DNA from: a virus
Virus record (IMG/VR): IMGVR_UViG_3300006790_002367
Span: 1 to 36,685 of that record
DNA: 36,685 bases
Direction: 5' to 3' (one strand)
Below, piece by piece: positions 15,217-23,621 of the stretch. The notes below the pieces were generated by a model. It saw nothing but the letters and a program-made list of their open reading frames with translations. It was not told the origin of the DNA and ran no database searches. The position numbers were made by a program, and so were the translations under genes. Numbering within the stretch: the first letter of the stretch is position 1; each line of letters starts with the position of its first letter.

Positions 15217-15241
15217 AAAAAGGGAGGCCGTTAAGCCCCCC
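15217..15241 (-). terminator. Intrinsic terminator after coat gene
   Basis: Minus strand: GGGGGGC pairs with GCCTCCC (7 bp with one G-T wobble) around TTAACG and is followed by TTTTTC. It separates the coat gene from the decoration-like gene and ends just before GAAAGGAAAATCT, the ribosome site of the latter. Confidence 0.8.
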
Positions 15242-15248
15242 TAAGTAA

Positions 15249-16502
15249 TTAACCCGCTGCGCGAACCGCCCATTCATCTGCTCGAACAGGTGCTAAGCCA
15301 GCAAGAATATCAAAGCGCATGATGCTCTCGGATGTCTTGATGTCAAAACCACGCAATGCGCGTACTGAAATACCATCAACGGTTTCAGTCGCCGCGAAAT
15401 CCATACCCTTTGGTGTATACAAAGGAACAGATACAAAGCGGAATGCGTCTTTGTGGTAGCAGAGGTTTTGCTGGTAGGCCGTGGAAGCGTTACCGAAGAA
15501 TGTCAGTGTGCCTGTTTCATCAACAGGTGCAGCTGATACATTCTGACGTGAGTCGGTGGATGTATAGTAAATCGCTGGGGAAATCTTCAGTGTTACAGAG
15601 TTACCAGCGGTTTCAGTTACATCTTCCGTTACAGTGAACTGCTTCAAGTTAGGCAAAGCCTGCTTTGTCAAAGGATGGACATCATACACTCCAGCAATAG
15701 TAAATACTGTACCGCGTGTGATTGTCGCACCTGAACCAACGCCATCAACACCCAGCGTTGTCATCCCATTAGAGATAGCAACAACAGAGGCCTCAACCGC
15801 GACGCCAGATACATCGGCACCATTTGTGAAAGTCGGCAAAAGATTAGAGCGCAGATAAGTGAAGCCCTCTCCAACGCCGATAAAGCCTTTCTTATAGATT
15901 TTAGCGATTTCTTCTGATGATTGGAATTGACCCTTACGAGCATTTGAAGTTGCTGTATTTGTCTTTGGGTTAATCATTGCAAAAAGCTGATCATCTTCTG
16001 GTGCTAAGTTTTCAAACAGTCTTTCACCAGCTTCTAAGAACTGGGCGATAGAGCCAGATTGAACGCCCGCAGTACCGACAAGGTTAGAGGTCAAGGCGCA
16101 AGCCTTCTCTAGAGCCCACTGATCCATATTTGCAGCTAAAGCATTCATTGCGGGAGCAACAAACTCGTCATTCCAATACTTGATTGGTTTGTCATATGCT
16201 GTTTCCAGAGAGTTCATCTTGAAAGACACATTGGCTAGCTTATCAAGTACAAGAGCTACCTTCTCTTGCTTTACGTCTTCCATTGAGGACGTAATATCAA
16301 GTGTTGAACCAACAGAGAATTTTGTGGGCTTCTTGATATAAACAGTATCGCCCGGGCTTGCGGACTCATACTGCTTGCGGAAAGTGGCATCGTCTTCTTT
16401 AGAGATAGAACGAATGAACTTTGCTTTTTCTTTAAGGTGTGCCGCAACGAGCTTGGCTGTTACACCGGGCGCGTTCTTGGCGGTTAATACTTCATTTGAC
16501 AT
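15249..16502 (-). CDS. P22-type major coat protein
   Basis: 417 residues, close to the 430 of P22 gp5. The opening (NEVLTAKNAPGVTAKLVAAH) and segments FRKQYESASPGDTVYIKKP, VALVLDKLANVSFKMNSLE and YWNDEFVAPAMNALAANMD follow the P22 coat family, with HK97-fold N-arm, E-loop and a central insertion domain. It forms the icosahedral shell around the scaffold. It has its own GGAGAAAATAA ribosome site immediately after an intrinsic terminator. Confidence 0.9.
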   Translation of the reverse strand: MSNEVLTAKNAPGVTAKLVAAHLKEKAKFIRSISKEDDATFRKQYESASPGDTVYIKKPTKFSVGSTLDITSSMEDVKQEKVALVLDKLANVSFKMNSLETAYDKPIKYWNDEFVAPAMNALAANMDQWALEKACALTSNLVGTAGVQSGSIAQFLEAGERLFENLAPEDDQLFAMINPKTNTATSNARKGQFQSSEEIAKIYKKGFIGVGEGFTYLRSNLLPTFTNGADVSGVAVEASVVAISNGMTTLGVDGVGSGATITRGTVFTIAGVYDVHPLTKQALPNLKQFTVTEDVTETAGNSVTLKISPAIYYTSTDSRQNVSAAPVDETGTLTFFGNASTAYQQNLCYHKDAFRFVSVPLYTPKGMDFAATETVDGISVRALRGFDIKTSESIMRFDILAGLAPVRADEWAVRAAG

Positions 16503-16515
16503 TTATTTTCTCCAT

Positions 16516-16537
16516 AAAAAAGCCCCAGAAAGGGGCT
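16516..16537 (-). terminator. Intrinsic terminator before coat gene
   Basis: Minus strand: AGCCCC/GGGGCT stem with loop TTTCT, then six T leading directly into ATGGAGAAAATAA, the coat ribosome site. Second copy of the terminator-plus-ribosome-site module. Confidence 0.85.
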
Positions 16538-16544
16538 GTTGTGT

Positions 16545-17354
16545 TTAAGAAACGGAGGCGAGTAATTCGTCTGCCGTCATGCTGTTGATGTCCTTTGAAG
16601 CCTTACCAGTGCCTTTTGCTCCCTTGAGTGGGGCAGGCGCTTGTGTTGTGGGCTTCGTAAGGTATTTCTGGCCTGCGTACTCCGCTCTTGCTACGGCCAT
16701 AGCGGCTTGAGTCGGGCTCATGCTCGCAAGGCTTTCAAGCTCTCCGGTCTTAACGAGGTGATAAAGGGCAAGTGCGCCTTGATCTGCCTCTTGGATGGCT
16801 TGGGCTACAAATGGGGGTAGGTCTTCCAGTGCTTCTCCGCCGCTTTGAAAAGCCATAGCGGCATCGGGTATTTTCTGTGATAACTCTTGGGCTTGCGTTA
16901 CAACGGTTTGAACCTGTTGTTCTGCGTAGAGTTTCGCTCGAAACTGTTGCTCCAATTGCTCTTGGGATAGTGGCTGCTCACCTTGTGGCTGCCTGCCTTG
17001 TTGAGCTTGATACTCAATTTTGGCGTTGATGAAATCCATTACGGAATCAAATTCATCTTCTTTTGGTGGTTTAGGTGCTTTGAATGCTTCAAGCTCCTTG
17101 CGCGTTGCTTCATATTGCTCACGCTCTTGTTGCTGCTGACGCTTAAACTCCTTAAACTGGTGCTTCTGCTTTTTCGCGAGGTTGCTTACAGTCTTGTACT
17201 GTTGCTGTATTTCTTCATAGCGGGCTTTGTAATCCACATCGGATTCGCCCTCCTGTTGCTCCTCGGCAGCGTTTTCTTCGTTAGGGGTTTCGGTTTGCTC
17301 GACTTGTGGCTGCTCCGCTTGGGCTTCCACCATTTCGGCTACTTCTTCAGACAT
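16545..17354 (-). CDS. Scaffolding protein
   Basis: About 269 residues from the ATG at 17354. The frame is open to an ATG at 17366, but that ATG is part of the ATGGAGAAA ribosome-site module shared with two other genes. The sequence is highly charged, Glu/Gln/Lys-rich and coiled-coil (YEEIQQQYKTVSNLAKKQKH, EFKRQQQQEREQ), with an acidic start and a basic C-terminal part (APLKGAKGTGKASKD), as in P22 gp8, which uses a basic end to bind coat. It lies between portal and coat as expected. Leaves the procapsid during DNA packaging. Confidence 0.83.
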   Translation of the reverse strand: MSEEVAEMVEAQAEQPQVEQTETPNEENAAEEQQEGESDVDYKARYEEIQQQYKTVSNLAKKQKHQFKEFKRQQQQEREQYEATRKELEAFKAPKPPKEDEFDSVMDFINAKIEYQAQQGRQPQGEQPLSQEQLEQQFRAKLYAEQQVQTVVTQAQELSQKIPDAAMAFQSGGEALEDLPPFVAQAIQEADQGALALYHLVKTGELESLASMSPTQAAMAVARAEYAGQKYLTKPTTQAPAPLKGAKGTGKASKDINSMTADELLASVS

Positions 17355-17366
17355 AGATTTCTCCAT

Positions 17367-17392
17367 AAAAAAAAGCCCCCAGAACAGGGGGC
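17367..17392 (-). terminator. Intrinsic terminator before scaffold gene
   Basis: Minus strand: GCCCCC/GGGGGC stem, 6-base loop, eight T, then ATGGAGAAATCT ATG. Third copy of the module, between portal and scaffold genes. Confidence 0.87.
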
Positions 17393-17413
17393 ATAAGGTG
17401 GGGCTAACTTTCG

Positions 17414-19339
17414 TTAGATCGTGACGTTTGTCCCGATTTCTTGGCTGAGGGCTAAGCCACTCTGCTCAACTTGTAATCTCGCTTGTTCGTATGCGAGTTT
17501 TTCTCTTTCGAGGTTTAATTTCTGCTGTTCCATCTGTGCTTCAATACGGGTTTTCTCAAGGTCTGCCTGTATCTTCATTACATCGGTCTGGTTCTTGGTT
17601 TGCTTCTCTTCAAGCTGTGCTGACATCTGCTGGAGCTGCATTTGAGATTGTTCTAATTGCTGTTGAAGCATCATTAGACGTGGATCGTCCCCGCCCTCTT
17701 CCAAGAGTTTTGGATCAATGATTTTCTTCATACGCTCGGCCATAGCCTGAGCCCCTTCAACGTCCGAATTTTCGAACATCAAATCACCAACGACATTCAT
17801 CATTTCAGGGGAGCGAACGATTACGTTTTCATAGAACTGTGCGGAGGCTTGGCGCTTCGTGGCGTAAGACGTACCCGTAGTGACACGAACATCAAACTTA
17901 CCCGTACGAAGATCGACTGTTTGTTCCTGCTCTTCACCCAAGGCACCATTAACGCCAATCTGCTGGGGCTTGTCCTCGCCATCAATAATACGAATAACGC
18001 GCTCGCTGTCATATATCTCTGGGATTGCGTGAACAAGAATGCGCCCGACATGGGTTAGGGATTTAATCAGGTTATCGCCAAAGTGATAAGTCGCTGTATC
18101 GGATTCCAGTTTGCGGCTGTCAATAGCCACGCCTGAGACTTCGTTCGTTCTATCCCCTACCCCTGCGCCGTATATACCCAAAGTGGAGCGGATATGGTCA
18201 ACTGATTGGACAAGGGCTTCAACATAACCCATAGGGGATGGAGGGGGGGCAATGGGTATTGGTGGAGGGAGAGGCTTGCCAGCATCATCATAGGGCTCAT
18301 AACGCAATGCGGCTGCTTTATGGGGGGAGAGGTAATCGTCTTTATAATCGTCAATCTGACCTGACGCAGCCTGCCACTTCGCGCTGGTCTGTTTCATCAA
18401 TGAATCAGCTTGCAAGGACTGCCAGAGGTTATGCATTCTCTGCGCTTCTTTGGACTTGCGAATAAGGGAATATATCTCGCGCTTACCGTCTACCCATGCT
18501 TCCTCTCCGTAGACAGGAACGATAGGAATGTATTTGCCGGGGAAGATTGTCTTTTCTAATTCGTCCTGACCAGAGAGCATACAACGATGCACAACACGTT
18601 TCTTGACTGTGCGAGTCGGGACTTCCCCCATATCTTCGGTGTAATCAGTAACCTCACCATTGATCGAGGTAATAACGCGGTCTTGCTCTTCAATATAGAA
18701 GTATTCAGCAATAACGACTTCATCATCCTCGCCCTTACATTCCTTACCCTCATCAGTGAAAGAGACAGGTGTGAACTTGGGGTAACGCTTTTTGAACTCG
18801 GCAACGGATAATGTCTCTAATACCCATCCTTCCATTGCATCCGATCCATCAGGCTCTATGCAGTCGTCAAGATAAACAGCCAAAGGATTAACAACGCGCT
18901 TAATAAATAAGGCCTGCTCTAACCCATCATCGTTCTCATAGTCATGGTCAACACGAATAAACCCGAGTGAACACTTGATGGCGTTATTAACGGCCATATC
19001 ATAAGCATTGTCGGCGTTTGATTTGTATTCGATATTGCGAATAAGACCCTTGTATATCTCGGCTGTCTCTTTGTCCGCGCCCGTGGCTGGTATGACATTA
19101 ATCGAGGGAGTGTTCATGCGAATGTCATTTGAGACTTGATGCACGAACTGGTTTAATTGGTCTATTTGAATAACAGGAAGGTCGGCTTGTCGTCTGGCTT
19201 CTGCTACCCCCTCGTCCCATTGAGAGTGCTTCTCGTCAGATTGGAATTTCAGGTCGTCTTTGGCCTTGTCGTAAATATCATGCCAGTATTGTTTTTTGGT
19301 CTCGAAGCTCTTATGGGCTTTCTTTACTATGTCTTCCAA
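17414..19339 (-). CDS. P22-type portal protein
   Basis: About 641 residues if translation starts at the TTG at 19339, 13 bases inside the terminase gene with AGGA upstream. The frame stays open to an ATG at 19456, but those 39 residues are Arg/Pro-rich and read through terminase coding sequence out of frame. The core (YWHDIYDKAKDDLKFQSDE, then QLNQFVHQVSNDIRMNTPSI) fits the P22 gp1 portal family; YGAGVGDRTNEVSGVAI is the conserved crown-side segment. A long C-terminal coiled coil (LEQSQMQLQQMSAQLEEK) forms the barrel. The dodecamer is the DNA channel and packaging motor dock. Confidence 0.87.
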   Translation of the reverse strand: MEDIVKKAHKSFETKKQYWHDIYDKAKDDLKFQSDEKHSQWDEGVAEARRQADLPVIQIDQLNQFVHQVSNDIRMNTPSINVIPATGADKETAEIYKGLIRNIEYKSNADNAYDMAVNNAIKCSLGFIRVDHDYENDDGLEQALFIKRVVNPLAVYLDDCIEPDGSDAMEGWVLETLSVAEFKKRYPKFTPVSFTDEGKECKGEDDEVVIAEYFYIEEQDRVITSINGEVTDYTEDMGEVPTRTVKKRVVHRCMLSGQDELEKTIFPGKYIPIVPVYGEEAWVDGKREIYSLIRKSKEAQRMHNLWQSLQADSLMKQTSAKWQAASGQIDDYKDDYLSPHKAAALRYEPYDDAGKPLPPPIPIAPPPSPMGYVEALVQSVDHIRSTLGIYGAGVGDRTNEVSGVAIDSRKLESDTATYHFGDNLIKSLTHVGRILVHAIPEIYDSERVIRIIDGEDKPQQIGVNGALGEEQEQTVDLRTGKFDVRVTTGTSYATKRQASAQFYENVIVRSPEMMNVVGDLMFENSDVEGAQAMAERMKKIIDPKLLEEGGDDPRLMMLQQQLEQSQMQLQQMSAQLEEKQTKNQTDVMKIQADLEKTRIEAQMEQQKLNLEREKLAYEQARLQVEQSGLALSQEIGTNVTI

Positions 19340-20601
19340 TGTCCTGCCGCTATTTGCATTGATACTGCCTTTGGTTTCTTGGTGGGGGTTATCTCTAGTG
19401 CTTGGGCGAGGTATCGAAACGCCGCCGCGCTGTCGTCTTCGTGGATTTCTTTCCACTTGCCTGTTTTCTCGTTACGCTCTGCCTTTTCATGCCTTAACGC
19501 TTGAAGCCCGTCCTGACACTTTGTCTCGTCAATGTAAGCTTCTTTTATTAGCTGCTTGGCCTGTCTACGCCCTGCGTCTACCGAGAGGGCTGGCATTACA
19601 CGGGACTTGGTAAGCCCGTATGTTCTAAGCTGGTCTTGAATTGACCCCTTCATGCCTAGGCGGGTATGCCCTGCATCGTGGGGTAAGTTGTGAAAGCCGT
19701 TGTAACCCTTTTCCTTGATCCAATCAGCGTAGAAATCAAGGTCTTTAAAGTTATCGGATATGTGATCTATTATGCGGGTTTCTCGCCCTACTATCTGCGC
19801 TACCCATATGGCCGTTGCATCTGCTCTCCCCAAGTCCCAAGCCGTGATAATATCAACACCCGCCTTTTTGGGGACGCATGTTATTCTTTCCTCGGCCTTA
19901 GCATCTTCTAACAGCTTGGCGTAGTAATGACCGTGGAAGGATGTGTCGTACTCACCAAGCCAAATATGCCCAAAGTCCTCAGGGTTGTTCTTCTTATCAA
20001 GTTCAACTTCCCTTAATACTTCCGAAGAGAGAAAAGGATTGTCCGTATAATTTACGTGAATAACCAGAACATCAGGCTCATTCCTGACCTGATTGCAAAA
20101 CTCGTCAATAGCATCTTCGGGAAACTTTGGGTTCCATGTGAAGATAAGCTGTGATCCTTCCGTCCTGATTGTAGGGCGGAGAACCTTTAATGTGTTCCGT
20201 GTGCAGTTCTGGGCTTCTTCAAACCATGCAATCTTAAACCCCTCTAAGGATTTAATGTTGTCGGCTGTTAGATCATTCATGCCCTGAAAGTAAAAAAGGC
20301 CGGAATCTTTCCCAATCTGTTTACGAACTTCGCTCTGCACTGATTTGTATAGGGAGGAAATCCCCATTTCTTTAACTTTATTATCAACCAAGGACTTCGA
20401 GGACTTATCAATTGATTTCTGGATTTCTCTCAATCCAACAATCTTTAGGTCTTCCTCTTCGATAGAACGCTCTATCAGGTAATTAACCACCTCGTGTGAT
20501 TTTCCCGAACTTCTACCGCCTTTGATGAATATGTATCTATGCTTAGGGTCTAGCGCCTGCGCCCAATCGGCACTGGAGAAGTCAATCTCTATCTCTGGCA
20601 C
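19327..20601 (-). CDS. terL: Terminase large subunit
   Basis: 424 residues of the PBSX/Terminase_3 type. ATPase: Walker A GGRSSGKS (28-35), Walker B IAWFEEA (124-130), coupling motif FTWNP (155-159). Nuclease (RNase H-like): AWDLGRAD with Asp256, PHDAG with Asp309, and HEDDSAAAF with Asp389/390. It cuts concatemeric DNA and pumps it through the portal. It overlaps terS by 20 bases upstream and the portal gene downstream. All key residues are present, so it is expected to be active. Confidence 0.95.
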   Translation of the reverse strand: MPEIEIDFSSADWAQALDPKHRYIFIKGGRSSGKSHEVVNYLIERSIEEEDLKIVGLREIQKSIDKSSKSLVDNKVKEMGISSLYKSVQSEVRKQIGKDSGLFYFQGMNDLTADNIKSLEGFKIAWFEEAQNCTRNTLKVLRPTIRTEGSQLIFTWNPKFPEDAIDEFCNQVRNEPDVLVIHVNYTDNPFLSSEVLREVELDKKNNPEDFGHIWLGEYDTSFHGHYYAKLLEDAKAEERITCVPKKAGVDIITAWDLGRADATAIWVAQIVGRETRIIDHISDNFKDLDFYADWIKEKGYNGFHNLPHDAGHTRLGMKGSIQDQLRTYGLTKSRVMPALSVDAGRRQAKQLIKEAYIDETKCQDGLQALRHEKAERNEKTGKWKEIHEDDSAAAFRYLAQALEITPTKKPKAVSMQIAAGHWKT

Positions 20602-20980
20602 TAATGATATTCTTTTTGATCGAGAGCCTTATCTCGCCGTCTATATCTACTTTGTCGTTCAATAAGCCGTGCAGCTTGGCCTTACTGTTGGAAGCGCTAA
20701 CAGCCGATGCCGCTTGCTTTTCCATCATGGCCAATATGCGGGCTTGTTCCAGTTCTGCGGTGATAGAATCTACCGTGACTTCGTGGCGCTTTTGCAGCCG
20801 CTCTTGTAATTGTTTTATCCTTGCAGCAACCTTGCTGTCGTTTAATAGCCTCGAAGCCGCCTCATTAATTGTTTTTGTTGTCATATTCTTGGCGTTGTAT
20901 GATTGCCTATATGCTTCGCTGGCATTTCCTAGTTCAACGTATTTTTGGGAGAACTTCTCTTTCTTAGGCGTTATCTTCAT
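20582..20980 (-). CDS. terS: Terminase small subunit
   Basis: 132 residues of the Terminase_2 family: FSQKYVELGNASEAYRQSYN is the helix-turn-helix DNA-binding start, followed by TINEAASRLLNDSKVAARIK and a coiled-coil oligomerisation part (QERLQKRHEVTVDSITAELE). It recognises the packaging site, often located within or near its own gene. The ATG overlaps the end of a 48-residue gene. Partner of the large subunit directly downstream. Confidence 0.9.
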   Translation of the reverse strand: MKITPKKEKFSQKYVELGNASEAYRQSYNAKNMTTKTINEAASRLLNDSKVAARIKQLQERLQKRHEVTVDSITAELEQARILAMMEKQAASAVSASNSKAKLHGLLNDKVDIDGEIRLSIKKNIISARDRD

Positions 20981-21110
20981 TAGCCTGCACCATCAACTGC
21001 TTTACATACGCTCTGCGGCCTTTCTTGTGCTGGTCGTCAATTAGGCGCTTGTCTTCGTCCGTCCATAGCTCTGGAGGGTTTTTCAGTATATCGAGTAGTC
21101 TTTCTTCCAT
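20964..21110 (-). CDS. 48-residue protein before terS
   Basis: An open frame of 48 residues with AAGGAAACACC before the ATG at 21110. It is helical and charged, with ELWTDEDKRLIDDQHKKGRR in the middle. It overlaps the terS start by 17 bases in another frame. A short basic DNA-binding or terminase-accessory role is possible but no family is recognised. Confidence 0.55.
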   Translation of the reverse strand: MEERLLDILKNPPELWTDEDKRLIDDQHKKGRRAYVKQLMVQANEDNA

Positions 21111-21154
21111 GGTGTTTCCTTTGCCTTGTGGCTGCTCCGAATGGGCAGGAGGGG

Positions 21155-21469
21155 TTAAGCGATCCTCGCCGCTATTGTGTCGTTGTTTTTGTCGTTAATA
21201 CCTGTGAAGTCTATTTTCTGGCCAAGGTCGCACTTTAATGCTTGATGCGAAGTCGTGGCGGTTGCTGAACCCTTACCAAATGTGTAATAGACCCGCACTG
21301 TGGCATCACTGGATACTTCTACGTATTTCGTGCCAGTAGGAAGTTCAGTGCTGTTTGTGCCTGTTGTGGAAAGAGTAGAAATCGTCGCCGTGCCAAGATA
21401 TTTATCCTTTACGGGAATATTCCCATCGTTGTTTATGTCGCCATAACATTCTACTGTGAGGTTGGCCAT
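21155..21469 (-). CDS. First late gene, beta-type hypothetical protein
   Basis: 104 residues with AAGGAAATGAA before the ATG. Thr/Ser/Gly-rich with alternating strands (YLGTATISTLSTTGTNSTEL, ATVRVYYTFGKG). This composition is typical of small virion surface proteins, but no family is recognised. It is the first gene transcribed after the candidate late promoter and terminator, about 150 bases downstream of the terminator. Confidence 0.65.
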   Translation of the reverse strand: MANLTVECYGDINNDGNIPVKDKYLGTATISTLSTTGTNSTELPTGTKYVEVSSDATVRVYYTFGKGSATATTSHQALKCDLGQKIDFTGINDKNNDTIAARIA

Positions 21470-21626
21470 TTCATTTCCTTATTGTTAAATCTCCCCCCGT
21501 AACTGCGTAGAGGCATGTGAACAACTCGCTCGAATGGCGGTTGGGGGATTCAATGTTACGAGGGGAGGAATATTGCCAGCGCTCAATCAGTTGTATAAAT
21601 CAGGCCAGCAATATTATTTGAATAAT

Positions 21627-21664
21627 AAAAAACCCGCAGCGCTTCTATGATTGGCGTGGCGGGT
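21627..21664 (-). terminator. Leader terminator of late operon (tR'-like)
   Basis: Minus strand: ACCCGC/GCGGGT outer stem, internal loop, CGC/GCG inner stem, 11-base loop, then TTTTTTATT. It lies between the gene ending at 21718 and the first late gene. It ends the early leftward transcript, and since a promoter-like pair lies just upstream (21689-21717), it could also be the site where antitermination decides late expression. Confidence 0.82.
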
Positions 21665-21688
21665 GACGTACCTACTGGGTACTATAGT

Positions 21689-21717
21689 ACTTTACACCAT
21701 GATTTCGCGGATTGCAA
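21689..21717 (-). promoter_or_regulatory. Candidate late promoter
   Basis: Minus strand TTGCAA (21717-21712), 17-base spacer, TAAAGT (21694-21689). Each hexamer matches 4 of 6 consensus bases, so it is weak by sequence. It begins directly after the stop codon of the regulator gene. A perfect palindrome GTACTATAGTAC (21679-21690) overlaps its -10 and start region and might be a binding site. Confidence 0.35.
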
Positions 21718-22185
21718 CTATAATTGATTACCCATCCCATTTAATATTGCATACTCATTCAGGCCGCGCTTGTACCAGCTTACAATTGTGCTGTGATGCG
21801 CTCCAAAGCGGGTTGCATACTCACTGGCCGTCATACCATGTTCTTCAATTGCACTCACTGCGTCAACCCATTGCTTTTTTGTCTGGAATTGCCAGCTATG
21901 CAGCTTACCGATTTTCTTGCGGATAGTATCAATCATTTCCTGTGATGGCTCCCCTCGCCCTCCTACGCGCCCCATGTTCGTTGTTTTAATTCCAAGCAAG
22001 GCATATCCCCATCCCTTTTCCACCAGATCATAGGCAATGGCTATTTCCCGCTGACAGTCTATCAATGCCGGAGTTAATGATTTGAGAAGCCGCGCTCTGG
22101 ATATTCTCATGCCGTGGGTTTTAATGTACCGCTGAGAACCCTTTACGTGTTCGGTGTATTCCCATTGTTGTCCGTTATCGCTCAT
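21718..22185 (-). CDS. Late regulator candidate (HTH, Q-position)
   Basis: 155 residues from the ATG at 22185, which overlaps the preceding stop (ATGA) and has GGAG six bases upstream; a GTG at 22197 is less likely. The C-terminus, EHGMTASEYATRFGAHHSTIVSWYKRG, has a helix-turn-helix pattern; the middle is basic (RVGGRGEPSQEMIDTIRKKI). It is the last early gene, directly before a promoter-like pair and a strong terminator, as lambda Q lies before pR' and tR'. It is probably an antiterminator or late activator. No direct Q family match is claimed. Confidence 0.55.
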   Translation of the reverse strand: MSDNGQQWEYTEHVKGSQRYIKTHGMRISRARLLKSLTPALIDCQREIAIAYDLVEKGWGYALLGIKTTNMGRVGGRGEPSQEMIDTIRKKIGKLHSWQFQTKKQWVDAVSAIEEHGMTASEYATRFGAHHSTIVSWYKRGLNEYAILNGMGNQL

Positions 22186-22463
22186 GTATTGCTCCACTGT
22201 TGATAGTCTTGGGTTAGGCCGCGCTGTTCGAGGAATGCTAATGCGGATAGTTCTTGACTTGAAACAGGCTTTAAATTCCTATTGCTACTGTACGGGATTA
22301 ATTCTAAATACCCCTTTTTCACAAGTCGCTGGGCAATGGTGTAGGGCAAGGATGTCGAACTCACTCCGGTGCCTTCCATCATATCCCGATAGCTCGGCGC
22401 GAATCCGTTTTCCTCCCAGTACAGGGATATGTAGTCCTTGAGTTGTTTTTCTTTGGGGGTCAT
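22182..22463 (-). CDS. LexA-like winged-helix protein without protease
   Basis: 93 residues. The N-terminal 65 residues (KEKQLKDYISLYWEENGFAP, SYRDMMEGTGVSSTS, then RLVKKGYLEL) follow the LexA DNA-binding winged helix. There is no Ser/Lys autoprotease domain, so it cannot self-cleave. It sits between helicase and late regulator genes. Possible roles are control of the SOS response or of phage promoters; it could also be a replication accessory. Confidence 0.7.
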   Translation of the reverse strand: MTPKEKQLKDYISLYWEENGFAPSYRDMMEGTGVSSTSLPYTIAQRLVKKGYLELIPYSSNRNLKPVSSQELSALAFLEQRGLTQDYQQWSNT

Positions 22464-22472
22464 GCTGCTCTC

Positions 22473-23621
22473 CTATTCAAAAAAGTACGGGCCGGATTTT
22501 AAATCCATCATTACCCATCCGCGTTCTTCACTGCCAAGATTAGCCTTGATCGTGTACCGTGATGCGTCCATTTCTAACCAGCGGGTGTGTTCCTGTCCTT
22601 CGGGCTGGCGTATCATGTAAAGCTGGTCACAAGCCTTTCTAAGCCCGTTACCGCCAAACAGTTTCCCGTCCTGATTCATCTGCGCCAATAGAACGCACCA
22701 AAGCTTGTTCTTACGGGCAAAGTTGGCAACGCCCTGTGCAACGTCCCGAAGGTGCTTCTCTTCGCTCTGGCCTCTCTCCTGCCCCTGTACTAGCTGCCAG
22801 TAGTCCAGAATAAAGCCCGTAATTTTGTATTTTATTTTGGCAACGCGGATTTCAGATAGTATCTCGTCAAGATTTGCCCCTATCAGGTCGGCGTAATAGG
22901 CGTTATCGTTCGTCTTGGCGGTTTCAATCGTGCCTTTTTTCACGGTGCCTTTGTAAAACTCCAATGAGTTAAATCCGGCTGCGCGCGCAATGTTTCTTTG
23001 GTGTATCTGCTTTGCGCCCATTTCCATGGCAACGTACAAATGCGGGGTATTAAGCTGGAATGACAGGGTATGTGCTAACGTGGTCTTTCCCATCTTCTCG
23101 GCACCGCAGAACCCGTATGTAAATCCTTCATACAAACCGCCGCCGGTTACGTTATCCAGCCCCTTAAACCCTGTAGAAAACTTATTCGGGGGAAGCTCGG
23201 TTTCATTCGCGATGATCTGCGTTAGCTCTTGCGAGGTCATGATTTTGTTTGTCGAGATTGTGTTTTCTAAGCGGCCTTGCGCATACGCTGCTACTTCGGT
23301 TGCGTCTTTCCCGTCCAGCATTTCCAGCATGGTCTTGGCCGTGTCGTGAAGTTTGCGTTTCTGCGTTAAACCTTTCAGAACATCGGCGTAATCCTGCAAG
23401 CTCTCTTCGAAATGCGTGATTGTTCCATCCACCAGTGAGCGGACATAATCAAACTCTTTCGTGCCTACGTAATCCTTTACACGCTTGCCGCCCTGTATAT
23501 CTCTGAACAGGCGGTAATGTTCGATGTCGTGAAAGTCCTCTTCACTGAGTTTCAGCGGTACAGGGTTTGCCAGTAACCCGCCAAGCAAACACTGCTCGAT
23601 TTCGATGTCGTAAAAATTCAT
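22473..23621 (-). CDS. DnaB-like replicative helicase
   Basis: 382 residues, shorter than the approximately 460 of bacterial DnaB. N-terminal IEQCLLGGLLANP is the DnaB N-domain start. RecA-like core: STGFKGLDNVTGGGLYEG (149-166), Walker A GAEKMGKT (173-180), YVAMEM (196-201), Walker B ILDYWQL (271-277), LLAQMN (311-316). It unwinds the phage fork as a hexameric ring. Coupled by ATGA to the initiator-like gene upstream, forming an O/P-like replication pair. Its N-terminal domain is trimmed. Confidence 0.9.
   Translation of the reverse strand: MNFYDIEIEQCLLGGLLANPVPLKLSEEDFHDIEHYRLFRDIQGGKRVKDYVGTKEFDYVRSLVDGTITHFEESLQDYADVLKGLTQKRKLHDTAKTMLEMLDGKDATEVAAYAQGRLENTISTNKIMTSQELTQIIANETELPPNKFSTGFKGLDNVTGGGLYEGFTYGFCGAEKMGKTTLAHTLSFQLNTPHLYVAMEMGAKQIHQRNIARAAGFNSLEFYKGTVKKGTIETAKTNDNAYYADLIGANLDEILSEIRVAKIKYKITGFILDYWQLVQGQERGQSEEKHLRDVAQGVANFARKNKLWCVLLAQMNQDGKLFGGNGLRKACDQLYMIRQPEGQEHTRWLEMDASRYTIKANLGSEERGWVMMDLKSGPYFFE

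Noticed and set aside
15200-15277. N-terminal extension of the decoration-like gene
   Set aside because: Would be translated through a terminator hairpin; the ATG at 15199 has a proper ribosome site.
16983-17396. 137-residue hydrophobic plus-strand frame
   Set aside because: Antisense of the coiled-coil scaffold; Leu/Phe richness comes from reversed Glu/Lys codons, and it crosses a terminator.
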